Source of the DNA: Microcebus murinus
Lineage: Eukaryota; Chordata; Mammalia; Primates; Cheirogaleidae
Assembly: GCF_040939455.1 (NCBI RefSeq)
Contig: NC_134112.1
Coordinates: 67,473,001 to 67,537,000 of the forward strand
Direction of reading: 5' to 3'
DNA: 64,000 nucleotides
Shown here: positions 26,121-36,760 of the stretch, piece after piece
How the letters are laid out: each line of letters starts with the position of its first letter
Numbering within the stretch: position 1 is the stretch's first letter
Notes under the pieces: model-generated
Told to the model about the DNA's origin: nothing
The model's database searches: none
The model's input: the letters and a program-made list of their open reading frames with translations, nothing else
Made by a program: the position numbers and the translations under genes

Positions 26121-26188
26121 GAACTTGGAAAATCATGGGAAGAAGTTCAGCTGGAAGATGATCGGGAGTTGCTAGATCATCAGGAAGA
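26121..26188 (+). CDS. ZNF277: ZNF277 acidic linker exon
   Basis: The exon reads E-L-G-K-S-W-E-E-V-Q-L-E-D-D-R-E-L-L-D-H-Q-E in phase 0 and ends with two bases of an Asp codon. It is rich in Glu and Asp and carries the linker between two fingers. The acceptor is ACAAAG|G, with A at -3 in place of the usual C or T, so it may be weak; a pyrimidine-rich stretch (CTCTCTAATCCTTCTGTTCTTT) lies upstream in pieces. The donor is GTAAGA. The length is 68 bases; with the next exon the sum is 165 bases, an exact 55 codons. Confidence 0.92.
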
Positions 26189-27747
26189 GTAAGACTTGTT
26201 ATTGGTGCTAATTAATTACAGTGTTTCAAGAATAGGAAGACAGTTCTTTAGTTTGGTTTAAAATTATCATTATGAAGAGGTAGCTTAACAAGAAGGAAAA
26301 CCTCCTGTCTGAGCCATGCATCCTTTCATGTAATATGACAAAAACTTGAATTCAAAATAACTTTGACATAAAAATTACTAAAGACACTGTTATTCCAGTT
26401 AAATTGAAGCTGTTAATTGAACACACAAATAATAGTATATAATTCAGAGAAAAATGCATATCCGAAGTGCTTTGCATACTCAGTTGGTGCCCAGACCTTG
26501 AAGTGATGTGCTCTTTGAACTCTCCATGTTGTTGTCATTGGAATAGAGAATATAACTGAATTGAAGTTAATCCTGTTCTGGGTTCATCCCATTGATGACT
26601 AACTTAAAACATTCACAGCTTCTTTGTTTGAAATTATAAGCTTGAGACATGTTCTTTTCAACCTAAAAGGATTTTCAGTCAAAGCTGTTCAGCCTTTTTT
26701 CTCTCCCAGGATTTTGAAGTAATATTATTTCAATAGTGAAGTAGAGCCCAAAGTTGGAGAGTTGCCATTTGCTGAATATCTTTGATGGATAGAGATTCAG
26801 GCAGGGAGTCTTCCATACTAGAATAAAATCATTTCTTTCCCATTAGGACATACTAGTTAGAATATAATTAATGAGTGAATATTGAAGTTTTAATCACATA
26901 AAAGGTTATAAAGAGTAATAGTTTTGACCTGGAACAGATGGCCTGGTGACTCCCTCCTGTATGATAGGGATAGGGAAAATATTAACTGTTTTCTAATAAG
27001 GAAGCTTCTGTGTGAATTTGGTTAAGTTGATCTTCAAACTTATATCAGTGATAATTTCTGAACTTGCCATGAGAGATCCTCCCCTCTCTGAATGTGAATG
27101 GTAGTTCCTTGTCTCCACAACTCTTCCCAACTGGCAGTTTCCTCGTTTAGGAATGATAAAACGTTGACAGTATTTCAAAAAAAATAAATGCCGGGGGTGG
27201 GGGGTAGTGGGAAAAGGGACCCTGTATACCTCTGAGTCCTCCATCTACCACCAGATTTAACACTTGCCCCATATAAAACGATCAGTATTTCCCTCAAGAA
27301 ATACTAATCATTTTTGCCTTTTTAAAATATACTGTTTGTCATGCAGAAACACAGTCCCAGCATCACACCTCACAGCATGTGCACTTAGTACTTGTGGTTA
27401 ATGAGAGAGAGCATCACATCTCTTGACGTGTCTTGCAAATTAAACCTTGTTGTCTCAAGAAGACATTGCTCTGATTCTATAGTGAAATAGCTGCTCAGAA
27501 GAGTGGCAAATATGAAAAAATGGTGCAGCGCCTGTTGGCTATTTATATTAATTTCATGGTGCTGCTTTGAATTTCAAAAGCTGTATCAGGAAGTCATAAT
27601 ATGATGTGACAATCTTTACCAAAATGTCAGAGTTGAAAGAGATTGGCAGGGTTTCCTAGGAAGGAGAAGGTAATACCAAGTCACTCTGTAGTATACCCTC
27701 TTAATGAAGGGAATCTCCCCCATTTTCTGTTTTCCTTTTTAATCCAG
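26189..27747 (+). other. ZNF277: ZNF277 intron, mostly unassigned
   Basis: No repeat or exon is recognised in these 1559 bases apart from a GGGGGTGGGGGG-type tract near 27190. An 83-codon minus-strand frame (26993-27244) has no family features. Confidence 0.6.
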
Positions 27748-27844
27748 TGACTGGTCTGATTGGGAAGAACACCCTGCCTCTGCTGTCTGCTTATTTTGTG
27801 AAAAGCAAGCAGAAACAATTGAGAAATTATATGTCCACATGGAG
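27748..27844 (+). CDS. ZNF277: ZNF277 exon with third finger (cysteines and first histidine)
   Basis: Acceptor AATCCAG, donor GTAAGA. The first base completes Asp; then D-W-S-D-W-E-E-H-P-A-S-A-V leads into C-L-F-C-E-K-Q-A-E-T-I-E-K-L-Y-V-H-M-E. The finger is C-x2-C-x12-H and its second histidine comes from the next exon (D-A-H), giving H-x4-H. The tryptophan pair in DWSDWEE is characteristic of ZNF277. The length is 97 bases, ending on a codon boundary. Confidence 0.95.
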
Positions 27845-28477
27845 GTAAGATACTTTTATTCGTTTGAATCTTGTTTTGTTTCGACAGGAGAAAGCTGACA
27901 ATTATTGCACCCTCCTCTGCTTATACTTTAGTTGCTCAATTATTATCCCATTCCTAAAAGTGCTTTAGGCAAAACAGAAGAGATAGCCAGGGTCCATTGA
28001 GGAGAACCAGAGCTCAGAGCAACTTAGTATAATTGACTGGACTTGAGTGAGCTGTTAGTGTGGGACTTCACAGACCACTAATGCCATCCCTCTTTGAGAA
28101 GATTACAAGACAATTGTAGCAGAAGGTGGGATCTGCAGCCATGATAAACAGTACCCAGGATATCATGGACAGGTTCTGAATCTTTTTCCAGTGCTTGTTG
28201 TGCTGGTGAATAGGAGAGCAAGAAGGAAGGATGTTGCCATTTACAAAGCGCCTGGGGGAATTGGGGAGACAGGCTGAGTAGAGAAAGAGTCCAGGGTATG
28301 GTCTCACAGCTACTTCAGGTACCAGGATTTAGAGAGAAGAAATTTGGGGACATCCCCATTCTGTGCTTTCCCTTCTAGATGCCATTTTTATGCTATAGTA
28401 AGCTTAAAGCTAGTAGTCCTAAAAATTTTTTCACCTCAGTATACCTGAGAGAAGGCACACTTCCCATGCCTATGGTC

Positions 28478-28790
28478 TTTTTTTTTTTTTTTTTTTTTGA
28501 GGCAGAGTCTCACTCTGTTGCCCAGGCTAGAGTGCCAACCTCACACTCCTGGGCTCAAGCGATCCTTCTGCCTCAGCCTCCCGAGTAGCTGGGACTACAG
28601 GCATGCGCCACTATGCCCGGCTAATTTTTTCTATATATTTTTAGTTGGCTAATTAATATGTTTCTATTTATAGTAGAGACGGGGGTCTCGCTTTTGCTCA
28701 GGCTGGTTTTGAGCTCCTGACCTTCAGCGATCCGCCCACCTCAGCCTCCCAGAGTGCTAGGATTACAGGCATGAGCCACCGGGCCTGGCC
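28478..28790 (-). mobile_element. Lemur-lineage Alu SINE, minus strand, internally deleted
   Basis: It opens with a T tract and closes at GGGCCTGGCC. Compared with the other copies, a block of about 25-30 bases is missing from the right arm just after CCAGGCTAGAGTG (the part holding GTCAGCCTAGCTCACAG in antisense). The flanks CCTATG(G/A)TC on both sides are a probable target duplication. It pairs in inverse orientation with the SINE at 25256-25574. Confidence 0.92.
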
Positions 28791-29042
28791 AACACCTATG
28801 ATCCTTAAGTGGACCCTGGGGGTATAGAAGTGAAATATCCTAATGATTCATGACCATATCTCAGCTTGGGGATAGAAGGGTGATTATAATATAAAAATAT
28901 TACTGGATGATTCTGATATTCTCTCCCTCCCCTTTCTCCAGCCACCTCTGCCATTAGTAGACCATACTCTCCTCTTTACCCACTTTCACTCTACCCTCAT
29001 TCGTAAACACTGTTTTTAGTTCTTTAAAATAAGGACCTAGAA

Positions 29043-29252
29043 CAGGGGGCCTCAAACTATGGCCCGCAGGCCACATGCGGCCCACCAAGGACATTTATCC
29101 AGCCAGAGGGGTGTTTTTGCCCGCTGCCTGCCCTGCTTAGCAGCTCACTCCTCCCGGGCCCACAGTGCGCATGTGTGGAACGTGCCCCACACTCTCCAAC
29201 CGTCTGCGGGACAGTGAACTGGCCCCCTCTTTAAAAAGTTTGAGGACCCCTG
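29043..29252. mobile_element. hAT non-autonomous transposon (MITE), 210 bp
   Basis: Terminal inverted repeats are CAGGGGGCCTCAAACT at the left and AGTTTGAGGACCCCTG at the right (one mismatch over 16). The flanking 8-bp target duplication ACCTAGAA is perfect (29035-29042 and 29253-29260). Both are hallmarks of hAT transposition. The interior is GC-rich for this intron (GGCCCGCAGGCC, CATGCGGCCC) and has no coding capacity. A perfect duplication and well-preserved ends argue for a fairly recent insertion. I do not assign a family name. Confidence 0.92.
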
Positions 29253-30132
29253 ACCTAGAAGGTGTTAGAAAGGCAAAGAGCATTTATCCTTATGATAGCA
29301 GAGAATCCAGTTTCTCTGAAACAGGTTACTAATATTATATGTGTGTAATTTCCTGTGTTTAAATTTAATTCATAATATCCTAATGACTTTGTATTAAAGG
29401 GAGCCTCAATACCCCTATCCTGTGTAAGGATTCCCTTTTCAACATCCTTGACAGGTGTCCTTAACTTCTGTTTAGTCACTTTCAGTGATAATGTGTCATG
29501 AATTCCTAATCATCCTGCATGTGGTATTACACTAAATGCCATCACAGTCAGTTAGATGGTATTTCTCCACTCTGAGCTTGTAAGTTAAAACATTTACACA
29601 GACAGACAATTGCAGGAATGGGACAAACATAATAAAATAAGTCTCTGCATTGTGACAATCAAAAGGAAGTGTACTTTATAGGAAGATGTAAGTGAAGAGA
29701 AACTTTCAGGTTTAAACAGTATATTTGACAGCATAAAATGAAAAGAGTATTTGTAAAATAACCTCTCTTCTTGTGAAGCAAAGGACCCATATCCATAATT
29801 CTAGTCCAGATGCACAGGCACTATATAACCTCATCTTACCTATACTTTTATCAGACTACAGAATGCATACATTGTAAGTTTTAAAAACTATAGATATAAA
29901 CTGTGAGTAATTAAAATGTTTTAACTGATTAATATGACTTGTTTGGACTGTACTTTAAAAAGTTGAATATGGAGGGAAGTAGTTAGATTTAGAAGACTTC
30001 AAAAACAGACATGATGAACCCAGACTGAGTTTCTGAGTACTCAAACTCCTATGAATAAGCTATCTGCTTATAACTTCAGCCTGAAAGATTAAATAATTCA
30101 TATGCTTACAGATGTATTCATTCCTTTTTTAG

Positions 30133-30175
30133 GATGCACATGAATTTGATCTTCTCAAAATAAAGTCAGAGCTTG
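30133..30175 (+). CDS. ZNF277: ZNF277 micro-exon (43 nt)
   Basis: Acceptor TTTTTTAG, donor GTAAGT. It reads D-A-H-E-F-D-L-L-K-I-K-S-E-L plus the first base of a Gly codon. The His here is the last zinc ligand of the finger started in the previous exon. At 43 bases this is the shortest coding exon in the window and below what a simple frame scan would detect. Confidence 0.93.
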
Positions 30176-30461
30176 GTAAGTTTGATTCAGAAGTTGTTTT
30201 CCATGATGCTGCATTTTTTATAAACCGTCCTATAAACGATGCCTGTGTTTTGTAGCCATGATTGGAGATTACACATCCAAACTGTGTCTCTGTACAGATG
30301 GTCTTAACAGAACTCTTTGAAGTGGTGATTCTCAACCGTTTTGAACTATAATAGTCAAATATGGTTTTTTGTTTCATACAGGCCTTCTTCCACTTTCCTG
30401 TGTATATGAGTGCTTCAAATAAAATACAAGTTAATGGTTAATATTTATCATAAAATGAAGG

Positions 30462-30645
30462 TGGCTAGTAGAAAAAGCATGGATTTTGAAGCAGTACTAG
30501 AGTTCATACTCCAGCTCCAGCACTCACTGGCTGTATGACATTGGGCCTCTGGTCAGGAAAATGTTATGAAGAGTGAATAATGTATGTAAAACACCTACTG
30601 CACTGCCTGGCAGTGTAGCTGGTCACTCTCAGTATCACTACAATA
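30462..30645 (+). mobile_element. MIR SINE, sense
   Basis: Sense-strand MIR text is present ('aaaaagcatggattttgaag', 'ccagcactcactggctgtatg', 'cactgcctggcagtgtagc'). A second MIR follows in the same intron. Confidence 0.65.
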
Positions 30646-30827
30646 GAATAGAAAGAGTTGGGGCATTAAGACATAAAGTACTGACTTGCTAAATATATCT
30701 AAGACAGTAAAAAATTTACTTTTCACATTTTAGCTCAGCCACCACTTTCCTAGACTCTTGAATGTGTTACTTTGCTTTGCTACCCTTATAGACATGTATA
30801 TACGTTGTATATATAATTAACATAGTA

Positions 30828-31014
30828 GTCCAGAACATGGACTCGGCAACAACAATCTCATGTCAAGTCCTGACTTTCCCACTTACTAGCTATGCAGCCT
30901 TGAGCAGTTTCCTAATATTTAATGTAGCTATGATAAAACTACCTGACAGGGTTTTATGAGGATGAAATGTATTAATACATGGAAAATAATTAGAATAGTG
31001 TTCAGCACATAAAC
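30828..31014 (+). mobile_element. MIR SINE ending at an exon acceptor
   Basis: The MIR core is clear ('cccacttactagctatgcag', 'gacagggttttatgaggatg', 'tagtgttcagcacataaacc'). Its 3' end lies within about 20 bases of the AG acceptor at 31032-31033, so the branch point and part of the pyrimidine tract of the next ZNF277 exon probably lie in, or abut, MIR sequence. Confidence 0.75.
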
Positions 31015-31033
31015 CCTATCCTGTCACTTTCAG

Positions 31034-31208
31034 GATTAAATTTCTATCAGCAAGTGAAACTAGTCAATTTCATTCGGAGGCAAGTTCACCGGTGTAGATG
31101 TTATGGTTGCCACATGAAGTTCAAATCCAAAGCAGACTTAAGGACTCACATGGAAGAAGCTAAACACACTTCACTGCTTCCTGAAAAAAAGACATGGGAT
31201 CAACTTGA
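31034..31208 (+). CDS. ZNF277: ZNF277 exon with fourth finger
   Basis: Acceptor CACTTTCAG, donor GTAAGT. Two bases complete Gly, then L-N-F-Y-Q-Q-V-K-L-V-N-F-I-R-R-Q-V-H. A finger follows as C-Y-G-C-H-M-K-F-K-S-K-A-D-L-R-T-H-M-E-E-A-K-H (C-x2-C-x12-H-x5-H), preceded by another Cys (R-C-R-C). The exon ends T-S-L-L-P-E-K-K-T-W-D-Q-L with two bases of Glu. The length is 175 bases. Confidence 0.95.
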
Positions 31209-32621
31209 GTAAGTCCTGCTCAACCAGCTGTATACTTCTTTGTTTCATCTCCCTTATTTTGTTCCTTTATTTAATTTCTTTAAACTTAAAGATTAAAAGG
31301 AATACATATTTATTGTAAAAAGTGAAAATCTTCAAAAACTTTATTTTTAAAATGATTCCGTCATAAAAATGAAACCAGCTATTTCAGAATTTGTGGTGTG
31401 GAGATAGGTAAGTATGTAGATAGATGTAGAAGTATACAAAGATTCTTAAATTATATTTTGTTAACAAAATATTGTAAATATGTTTCCATATCTAATACAT
31501 ATCAGCTGTATCATTTTTAATGGTTGCCAGATATCCCATTGTAAGGATATGCCCTAATTTGTTATATATTTATTTCTTTTTGCTATTATAAATAGTGATA
31601 CAATGAGTGTCCATATGCCTACATTTCTGAACACTGTCTAATTATTTCATTTAGATAAATTCCTAGAAATAAAATCACTAGGGGGTATGCATGCTGCTAG
31701 GGCTTTCAGTATATATTTTACATAATGGCACTTTAAAAACATTAAGCAGTTGGGCATCTGGTATGTACCTATTGAGCTATTGTCAGACTCCCGAGTATTC
31801 TTTGCCAGTCCAGTCCTTCTGGATAACCTCAGTTGGAGGAACCTCCAAATGGCTGTGGGATGCTAGCTGCCTAGAGGTTCCTCTGTTCTTAGAGAATGTG
31901 AAGTCCAGTCCCCAAGAACCCTAACCAAAAAGCCCTAGTTTTTCCCCTTCAGAAAAATCTCAAATTTGTGAGAGCCAAAGTCAGCTGTGGATTGAAATGG
32001 TACCCTGTTCCTATAAATCTTCTTATAAAGATTAGAATTCTTAGAGGTATCCCAAAAGTAATTCCAAAGTATATCCAGAGAAGGAACCAAAATAACAAAA
32101 TTAACAAATGTTTTCTTTTGTAATCACCTAGAATGAAGGAATCAGTAATGATTAGGTTAGAAAACCAATACAAGGGAAAATATAATTGTTTTCATCAACT
32201 ATTTGAAGGATTTGTGTTTGGAAAAGTAACATATTTGGACTTTGTTAACTTTCAGGGAAGAACTAGGACCTTTGAGTAGAAACGAGAGGGGTGTCATTTT
32301 TAGCTTCTAAGAACTTGAGTTTCCCAGGACTAGAGTAGGCTGCCTTTTGAAGATAGTGTGTTTCTTATCATGATTGTCAAGCAGAGGCTGAATGGCCAGC
32401 TAGCAAGGATATTAGATTCAGTAAGGCTGATCTCAGCCAGTAAAGGTCAAAGTGAAAGCAACTCAGAAGTTGCTTCCAATACAGCCTTTGCAAAATGCTG
32501 TGAAACTGTTGGCAAGGGAACCTAGCAAAATTATAGTAATGTGTGCTTTCAGCTGCTGGAAATGTTTTAGATAATTTATTAGTTTAGTTATTTAATACTG
32601 TATATCTATGGTTGTTTTCAG
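31209..32621 (+). other. ZNF277: Last ZNF277 intron, with LINE-like fragment
   Basis: At about 31480-31690 the text resembles antisense old L1/HAL1-type sequence ('ggttgccagatatcccattg', 'cctagaaataaaatcactag'). The rest of the 1413 bases is unassigned. Confidence 0.55.
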
Positions 32622-32808
32622 GTATTATTTTCCAACCTATGAAAATGACACTCTCCTGTGTACACTATCTGACAGTGAAAGTGACCTAACAGCTCAGGCA
32701 CAAAATGAAAATGTTCCCATCATCAGTGAAGATACATCTAAACTGCACGCTTTGAAACAAAGCAGTATTTTGAACCAGTTGTTACTACAAGAGTGCTTGA
32801 AAAACTAG
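32622..32808 (+). CDS. ZNF277: ZNF277 terminal coding exon and stop
   Basis: Acceptor GTTTTCAG. The first base completes Glu, then Y-Y-F-P-T-Y-E-N-D-T-L-L-C-T-L-S-D-S-E-S-D-L follows. It ends in S-S-I-L-N-Q-L-L-L-Q-E-C-L-K-N and TAG at 32806-32808. The serine/aspartate-rich acidic patch (LSDSESD) resembles a casein-kinase-2 type site cluster; that is inference. The C-terminus has no further finger. Confidence 0.95.
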
Positions 32809-32910
32809 AAGAAACTACCACAGAAGCAATTTTTCATGTTTTTTTCTTATGACACAGACATGAAAGAATAGTTTAAATTTGAACATCAGCAAAGGATTAG
32901 TCCTTGGTGA

Positions 32911-32916
32911 AATAAA
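32911..32916 (+). promoter_or_regulatory. ZNF277: Poly(A) signal AATAAA (first)
   Basis: Canonical hexamer 103 bases after the stop codon. Confidence 0.6.
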
Positions 32917-32945
32917 CTTTCCAAAAATGAATGTTCTTTTTAAAA

Positions 32946-32951
32946 AATAAA
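32946..32951 (+). promoter_or_regulatory. ZNF277: Poly(A) signal AATAAA (second)
   Basis: Canonical hexamer in an A-rich context. Confidence 0.65.
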
Positions 32952-32957
32952 GTAGAA

Positions 32958-32963
32958 AATAAA
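32958..32963 (+). promoter_or_regulatory. ZNF277: Poly(A) signal AATAAA (third)
   Basis: Canonical hexamer about 30 bases before a GT-rich region; by spacing it is the best candidate for the main site. Confidence 0.7.
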
Positions 32964-33107
32964 ATGAAGACTATATTTTGGCTATAAAGTTTTATTGTGT
33001 GATCATCTTAAATGATCTCATTTCATTAAATTTTTAATCATCTATAGGGAAGACATGTCAATCATGAAGAAATGAAATGTTCAAATTATTTATAAACCTG
33101 ATTTTCC

Positions 33108-33139
33108 TCCCCCCCCTTTTTTTTTATTTTTATTTTTTA
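33108..33139. repeat. C tract then T-rich tract
   Basis: A run of about nine C is followed by T10, then ATTTTTATTTTTTAG. Low-complexity sequence just after the ZNF277 3' end. Confidence 0.8.
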
Positions 33140-33849
33140 GGCTGATCTGAGAGTGTAGAAAATAAACCTGCTTTTCAACCTGCTTTCTGTCTCCTCCATA
33201 GGCTTTTTTCATCCTACAAATCACAAAATTTGACAGTGTGCTTTCTGTACAGGGTGAATTGTAAATGTAATGACCAAAAGAGGAGCCACAGAAGAAAGAA
33301 AAAATGGTCAAAGACCTGGGTGATGTGTAAATGGGACATTATTTTAGAATAATCAAGAGCCAGCTTTATTATCATTATTGTTTTCTACCTAGAGTTGCCA
33401 AACTCCCTAGAAAATGGATATCAAGCAGTGTGTATATCACTAACAGATAAGTATAATTTAAGTACAACACCATTATGACATAACAAAATTAACAATAACT
33501 TCTTAATATCATCTGTTTTCTATTTTCCCCAGTAGTTTCAAAAATGTCTTTTTATATTATAAATTCCATAACTGATATTGTGTGCCTCCTGATAAGATGC
33601 ACTAAAGAGGGCAAAACAAAATGTACAACCTGAATATAATGAAGAAGCAGTCAAACCCAAGTTGAGGGACAGTCTATGAAATAATTGTCAAGATCATAAA
33701 AAACAAAGAGTGAAAACCCATCAGATTAAACAGGGCTAAAGATAGCACAGTGTGAGCTGGATTGAATGCCTGACCAAGAAAAAAAATGGTTTTTCTTTTG
33801 CCATAGGAGACATTAGTGGAACAACTGGCAAATTTTAAATAAGGTCCAT

Positions 33850-34135
33850 AGTAAATGTAATGATATTGGTGTTAATTTCCAGTTTTGTTCATTGTACTGT
33901 GGTTATATAACAATGTCTTTGTTTTTAGAAAAAATACCTTGAAGTATTTATGTATTTTGTTTACATCTTACTCCAAAAAAACTAACATGGGTATACAGAG
34001 AATGATAAAGTAAACAAGGTAAGATGTTAACATTGGGGGAAATCTAGGTAAAGAGTATGTGGGAATTCTTTATACTATGGTAGCTTGTTCTATAAGTCTG
34101 AAATTATTTCAAAATTAAAAATTTTTAGAAAAGTC
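33850..34135 (+). mobile_element. Old L1 3'-end fragment
   Basis: Text such as 'taagatgttaacattggggg' and 'tctgaaattatttcaaaatt' matches the 3' UTR region of old mammalian L1 subfamilies. There is no ORF. Confidence 0.55.
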
Positions 34136-34351
34136 TTTACAGTTTGTTTAATCAGGTTCCAAATGAGATTCATATATTGCATTTGGTTATTGTAGTCCTT
34201 AAGGGTCTTATAATCTATTAATATAATAGCTCACACTTCTTATTTTTAAAATGCCACTTGTTTGGTAAAGAAACTGGATCATTTGTCTTGCTTCCTGAAT
34301 TTGGATGATTGTATCCTCTTTATATTATTTAACACATTTCTCTCTCACCCA

Positions 34352-34600
34352 TTGTCTCAGTCCATTCTACTGTATAACAAAATATCTGAGACTGGGTCAT
34401 TTATAAACAACAGAAATGTTTTCTCACAGTTCTGGAGGCTGAGAAGTTCAGAATCAAGGTGCCAGCAGATTCTGGATCTGATGAAGGCCCAGTCTCTGCT
34501 TCCAGGATTGTGCCTTAAATGCTGCATCCTCCAGACAGGACAAATGCTGTGTTCTCACACGGCAGAAAGGATGGAAGGGCAAAAGGGCCTAGCAAAATCT
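34352..34600 (-). mobile_element. MaLR-type LTR fragment, antisense
   Basis: Antisense MaLR LTR text: 'tgtctcagtccattctactg', 'atatctgagactgggtcatt', 'cacagttctggaggctgaga'. A 152-codon plus-strand frame (34262-34720) runs through this repeat and is not a gene. Confidence 0.8.
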
Positions 34601-35499
34601 CAGCAACTTGTATTGACTCCCAGAAGGAGCCAAAATATAGGCCACTGCTGGCAAAGGACCAAGCTGCACAGAGATTCCTTGGTAAGGACCAAAGGGACAT
34701 TGGTACCAAGTGTACCCTGAAAGTCTGGACAATTTGAGAAGGAAAGATCAATCAGACGAAAGTAAACTATTGAAGGAATTACTGAGTGAGTTTTCAGAAG
34801 TCACTTTAATTACAGATGGAGACACAAGTGCTACCTGTGCCCCAAAAGGAATGTGCCTCAGAAATTTTTGAAATTAAGAATGGAAATGAAGGTAGCAAGA
34901 AAGATGAAACATAACAGAAGAGAGCCAGGTAGGATAGCAATAAATGGAATCCAGGCTTAGATTAGTGGTTAAACCAATGAGAAAATGCATGTCAATTAAG
35001 GTGAGAGTGGCCAAGATTTTTTTGGACAATAGTTGCTTTTGGCAGACCAGAACCTAGTGGCTTATCTCTCACAACCAAAGGCTCCATTAGACAAAATCTA
35101 GAACAGAATGTTAGATAAGCACATGTCTGGGTTAGAAAAGAGAGAAAGTGGGGGGAAAAAGAGGGGGAGGAGCCATCAGAAACCACAAATAGCATTAGGC
35201 CTATATGTGTTAGGGAAGGAAAGAAATCAACTTTAAGAAGTAAGTTATACTGTAACAAACCCAGCCATTCCTCCCTAAAAGGTGTCAAGGGAAATGGGTG
35301 TCCACCATTGCTAAAAAAAAAAAAGGCAGAGCATAGAGTACCGCTGGAATCCTGGACCAACCAAAAGCAAGGGAAGGCAGTGTGCTGAGGAGGGCTCCGC
35401 AGAGGCGTCTTCCTCGCCAGGTCCCAGTGCAACTAGCCTGTAGTCCAGTTGCCCCCAGTATTCATTCCCACTTTCTCCAATAACAAAAATGTTTAGTTG

Positions 35500-35905
35500 A
35501 ATATAAAGCTGCCTCGAAAGAAGACTACATTTCCCAGCCTTTCTTGGAATTCAGGATACTCATGTGACTACATGTGGATAATGAGATACAAACAGGAGGT
35601 TTCCTGTGACAGCTTCCAAGAGTCTTCCTTAAGATGCTGGACACAAGCACCCTCTGCTTTGCTTTTCATCCCTTCCTACCTTCTGCTGCCTAAGATGTAC
35701 ATGTCTGCATGTGGGACAGTGAGGTCAAAACCAGGCATGGTGGGGCATCTGTGTCAAAGAAATCTGGATCCCTGACACTAGGGAGGACTATACCAACCCT
35801 GGAATGCTGAATTAGACATTTTTGTGAAAGAAATAAATTTCTATCCTCTCACCGTTATTTGGGGTTTTCTATCACTCACAGCAAACCTTATCCCAACTAA
35901 TACAC
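35500..35905 (+). mobile_element. LTR-like relic, sense, with poly(A) hexamer
   Basis: The layout is that of an old LTR: 'aagactacatttcccagcct' at the left and GAAATAAATTTCTATCCTCT followed by 'gttatttggggttttctatc' at the right. A second, similar relic lies at 40815-41195. The family is not assigned. Confidence 0.5.
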
Positions 35906-36609
35906 ATAAGGATTCAAGCTGCAGAAACATCAACAGCAGCTTTAGTTCAGAAATCTGCTGAGGTTGTTTTCCAGCTGAAACAAATGAGGGGATAAAAGGA
36001 AAACTATTCTCAGAAGACGGGCCTCACAAGTCTATGCAATTCCATAGGAGAAGGCAACAGCAGGAACCACTGTGGCACAGAACTGAGAAGCGAGCACTCA
36101 GAAGCTGGAACTCGTGTCATTATTTAGAGCCCAGACTCCATGGATCAGAGGATGTTGAAGATATAGGGCTCAAAGGGGAAAATGAGAGTTAAGAAGTTTT
36201 TAAGATGTAGAATGGGCAAGAAAGACCTGTCAAAACAGACCTTGTAACAGGACTTGCCGTCATTGCCTATTTCTAAACTTTGGAAGAATGCAAATGTCTC
36301 ATAAGTCACCCAGGAAGAAATATCTGTGGATTCTTCCCACGGGAATGCTAAAACATGTTAACTTCACCAAGTTTTAAATTTATGGGATCAAGGACTTTCC
36401 AAAATCAAGGATTTCAGATAACTTACACAGATAGACTAGCATCCTGGGGAATCTGAAATCAAGATATCACTGTGCCTCTGTTCTGGACAGTTCAGGGTTC
36501 TGGGAGCATCATTGTGTCTTGATAGCTACTAGAAGATCTTGGAATTTGCTTAATTTTGTTGGTATTGATTAAGTGCTTTAATGATTCACTTTAAAAAGTG
36601 AGGCATACC

Positions 36610-36760
36610 CATACATAATGAATGAGATGTGCACCATCTGGAGGATGGTCACGTTGGAAACTCAGACTTGTGGGGGGAGGGGGGAAAGGGCATTTTTTTG
36701 AAACCTTAAAATTTGTACCCCCATAATATGCCAAAATAAAAAAAAATACAAAAAAAAAGA
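36610..36760 (+). mobile_element. 5'-truncated lemur L1 3' end
   Basis: The L1 3' UTR text (GTGCACCATCTGGAGGATGG, then a G-rich tract, then TTGTACCCCCATAATATG) runs into an A-rich tail. The flanks AAAAAGTGAGGCATACC (36593-36609) and AAAAAGTGAGATATACC (36761-36777) differ at two positions and are a clear target duplication. The insert is only about 150 bases long. Confidence 0.9.

Larger units (their letters stand above)
27845..30132 (+). other. ZNF277: ZNF277 intron with SINE and hAT element
   Basis: This 2288-base intron contains the reverse lemur SINE (28478-28790) and the hAT MITE (29043-29252). No other named element is seen from 27845 to 28470 or from 29261 to 30132. Confidence 0.65.
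32809..32985 (+). other. ZNF277: ZNF277 3' UTR (short form)
   Basis: The stretch after the stop codon is AT-rich and contains three poly(A) hexamers. A GT-rich piece (TTTTATTGTGTGATC) starting near 32990 could be the downstream cleavage element, so the transcript probably ends near 32980. The end is estimated. Confidence 0.65.

Noticed and set aside
34262..34720. 152-codon plus-strand open frame
   Set aside because: It passes through an antisense MaLR LTR and unassigned flanking DNA; no family similarity.
34992..35432. 146-codon minus-strand open frame
   Set aside because: No domain, low-complexity phenylalanine run from an A tract, no splice or start context supporting a gene.
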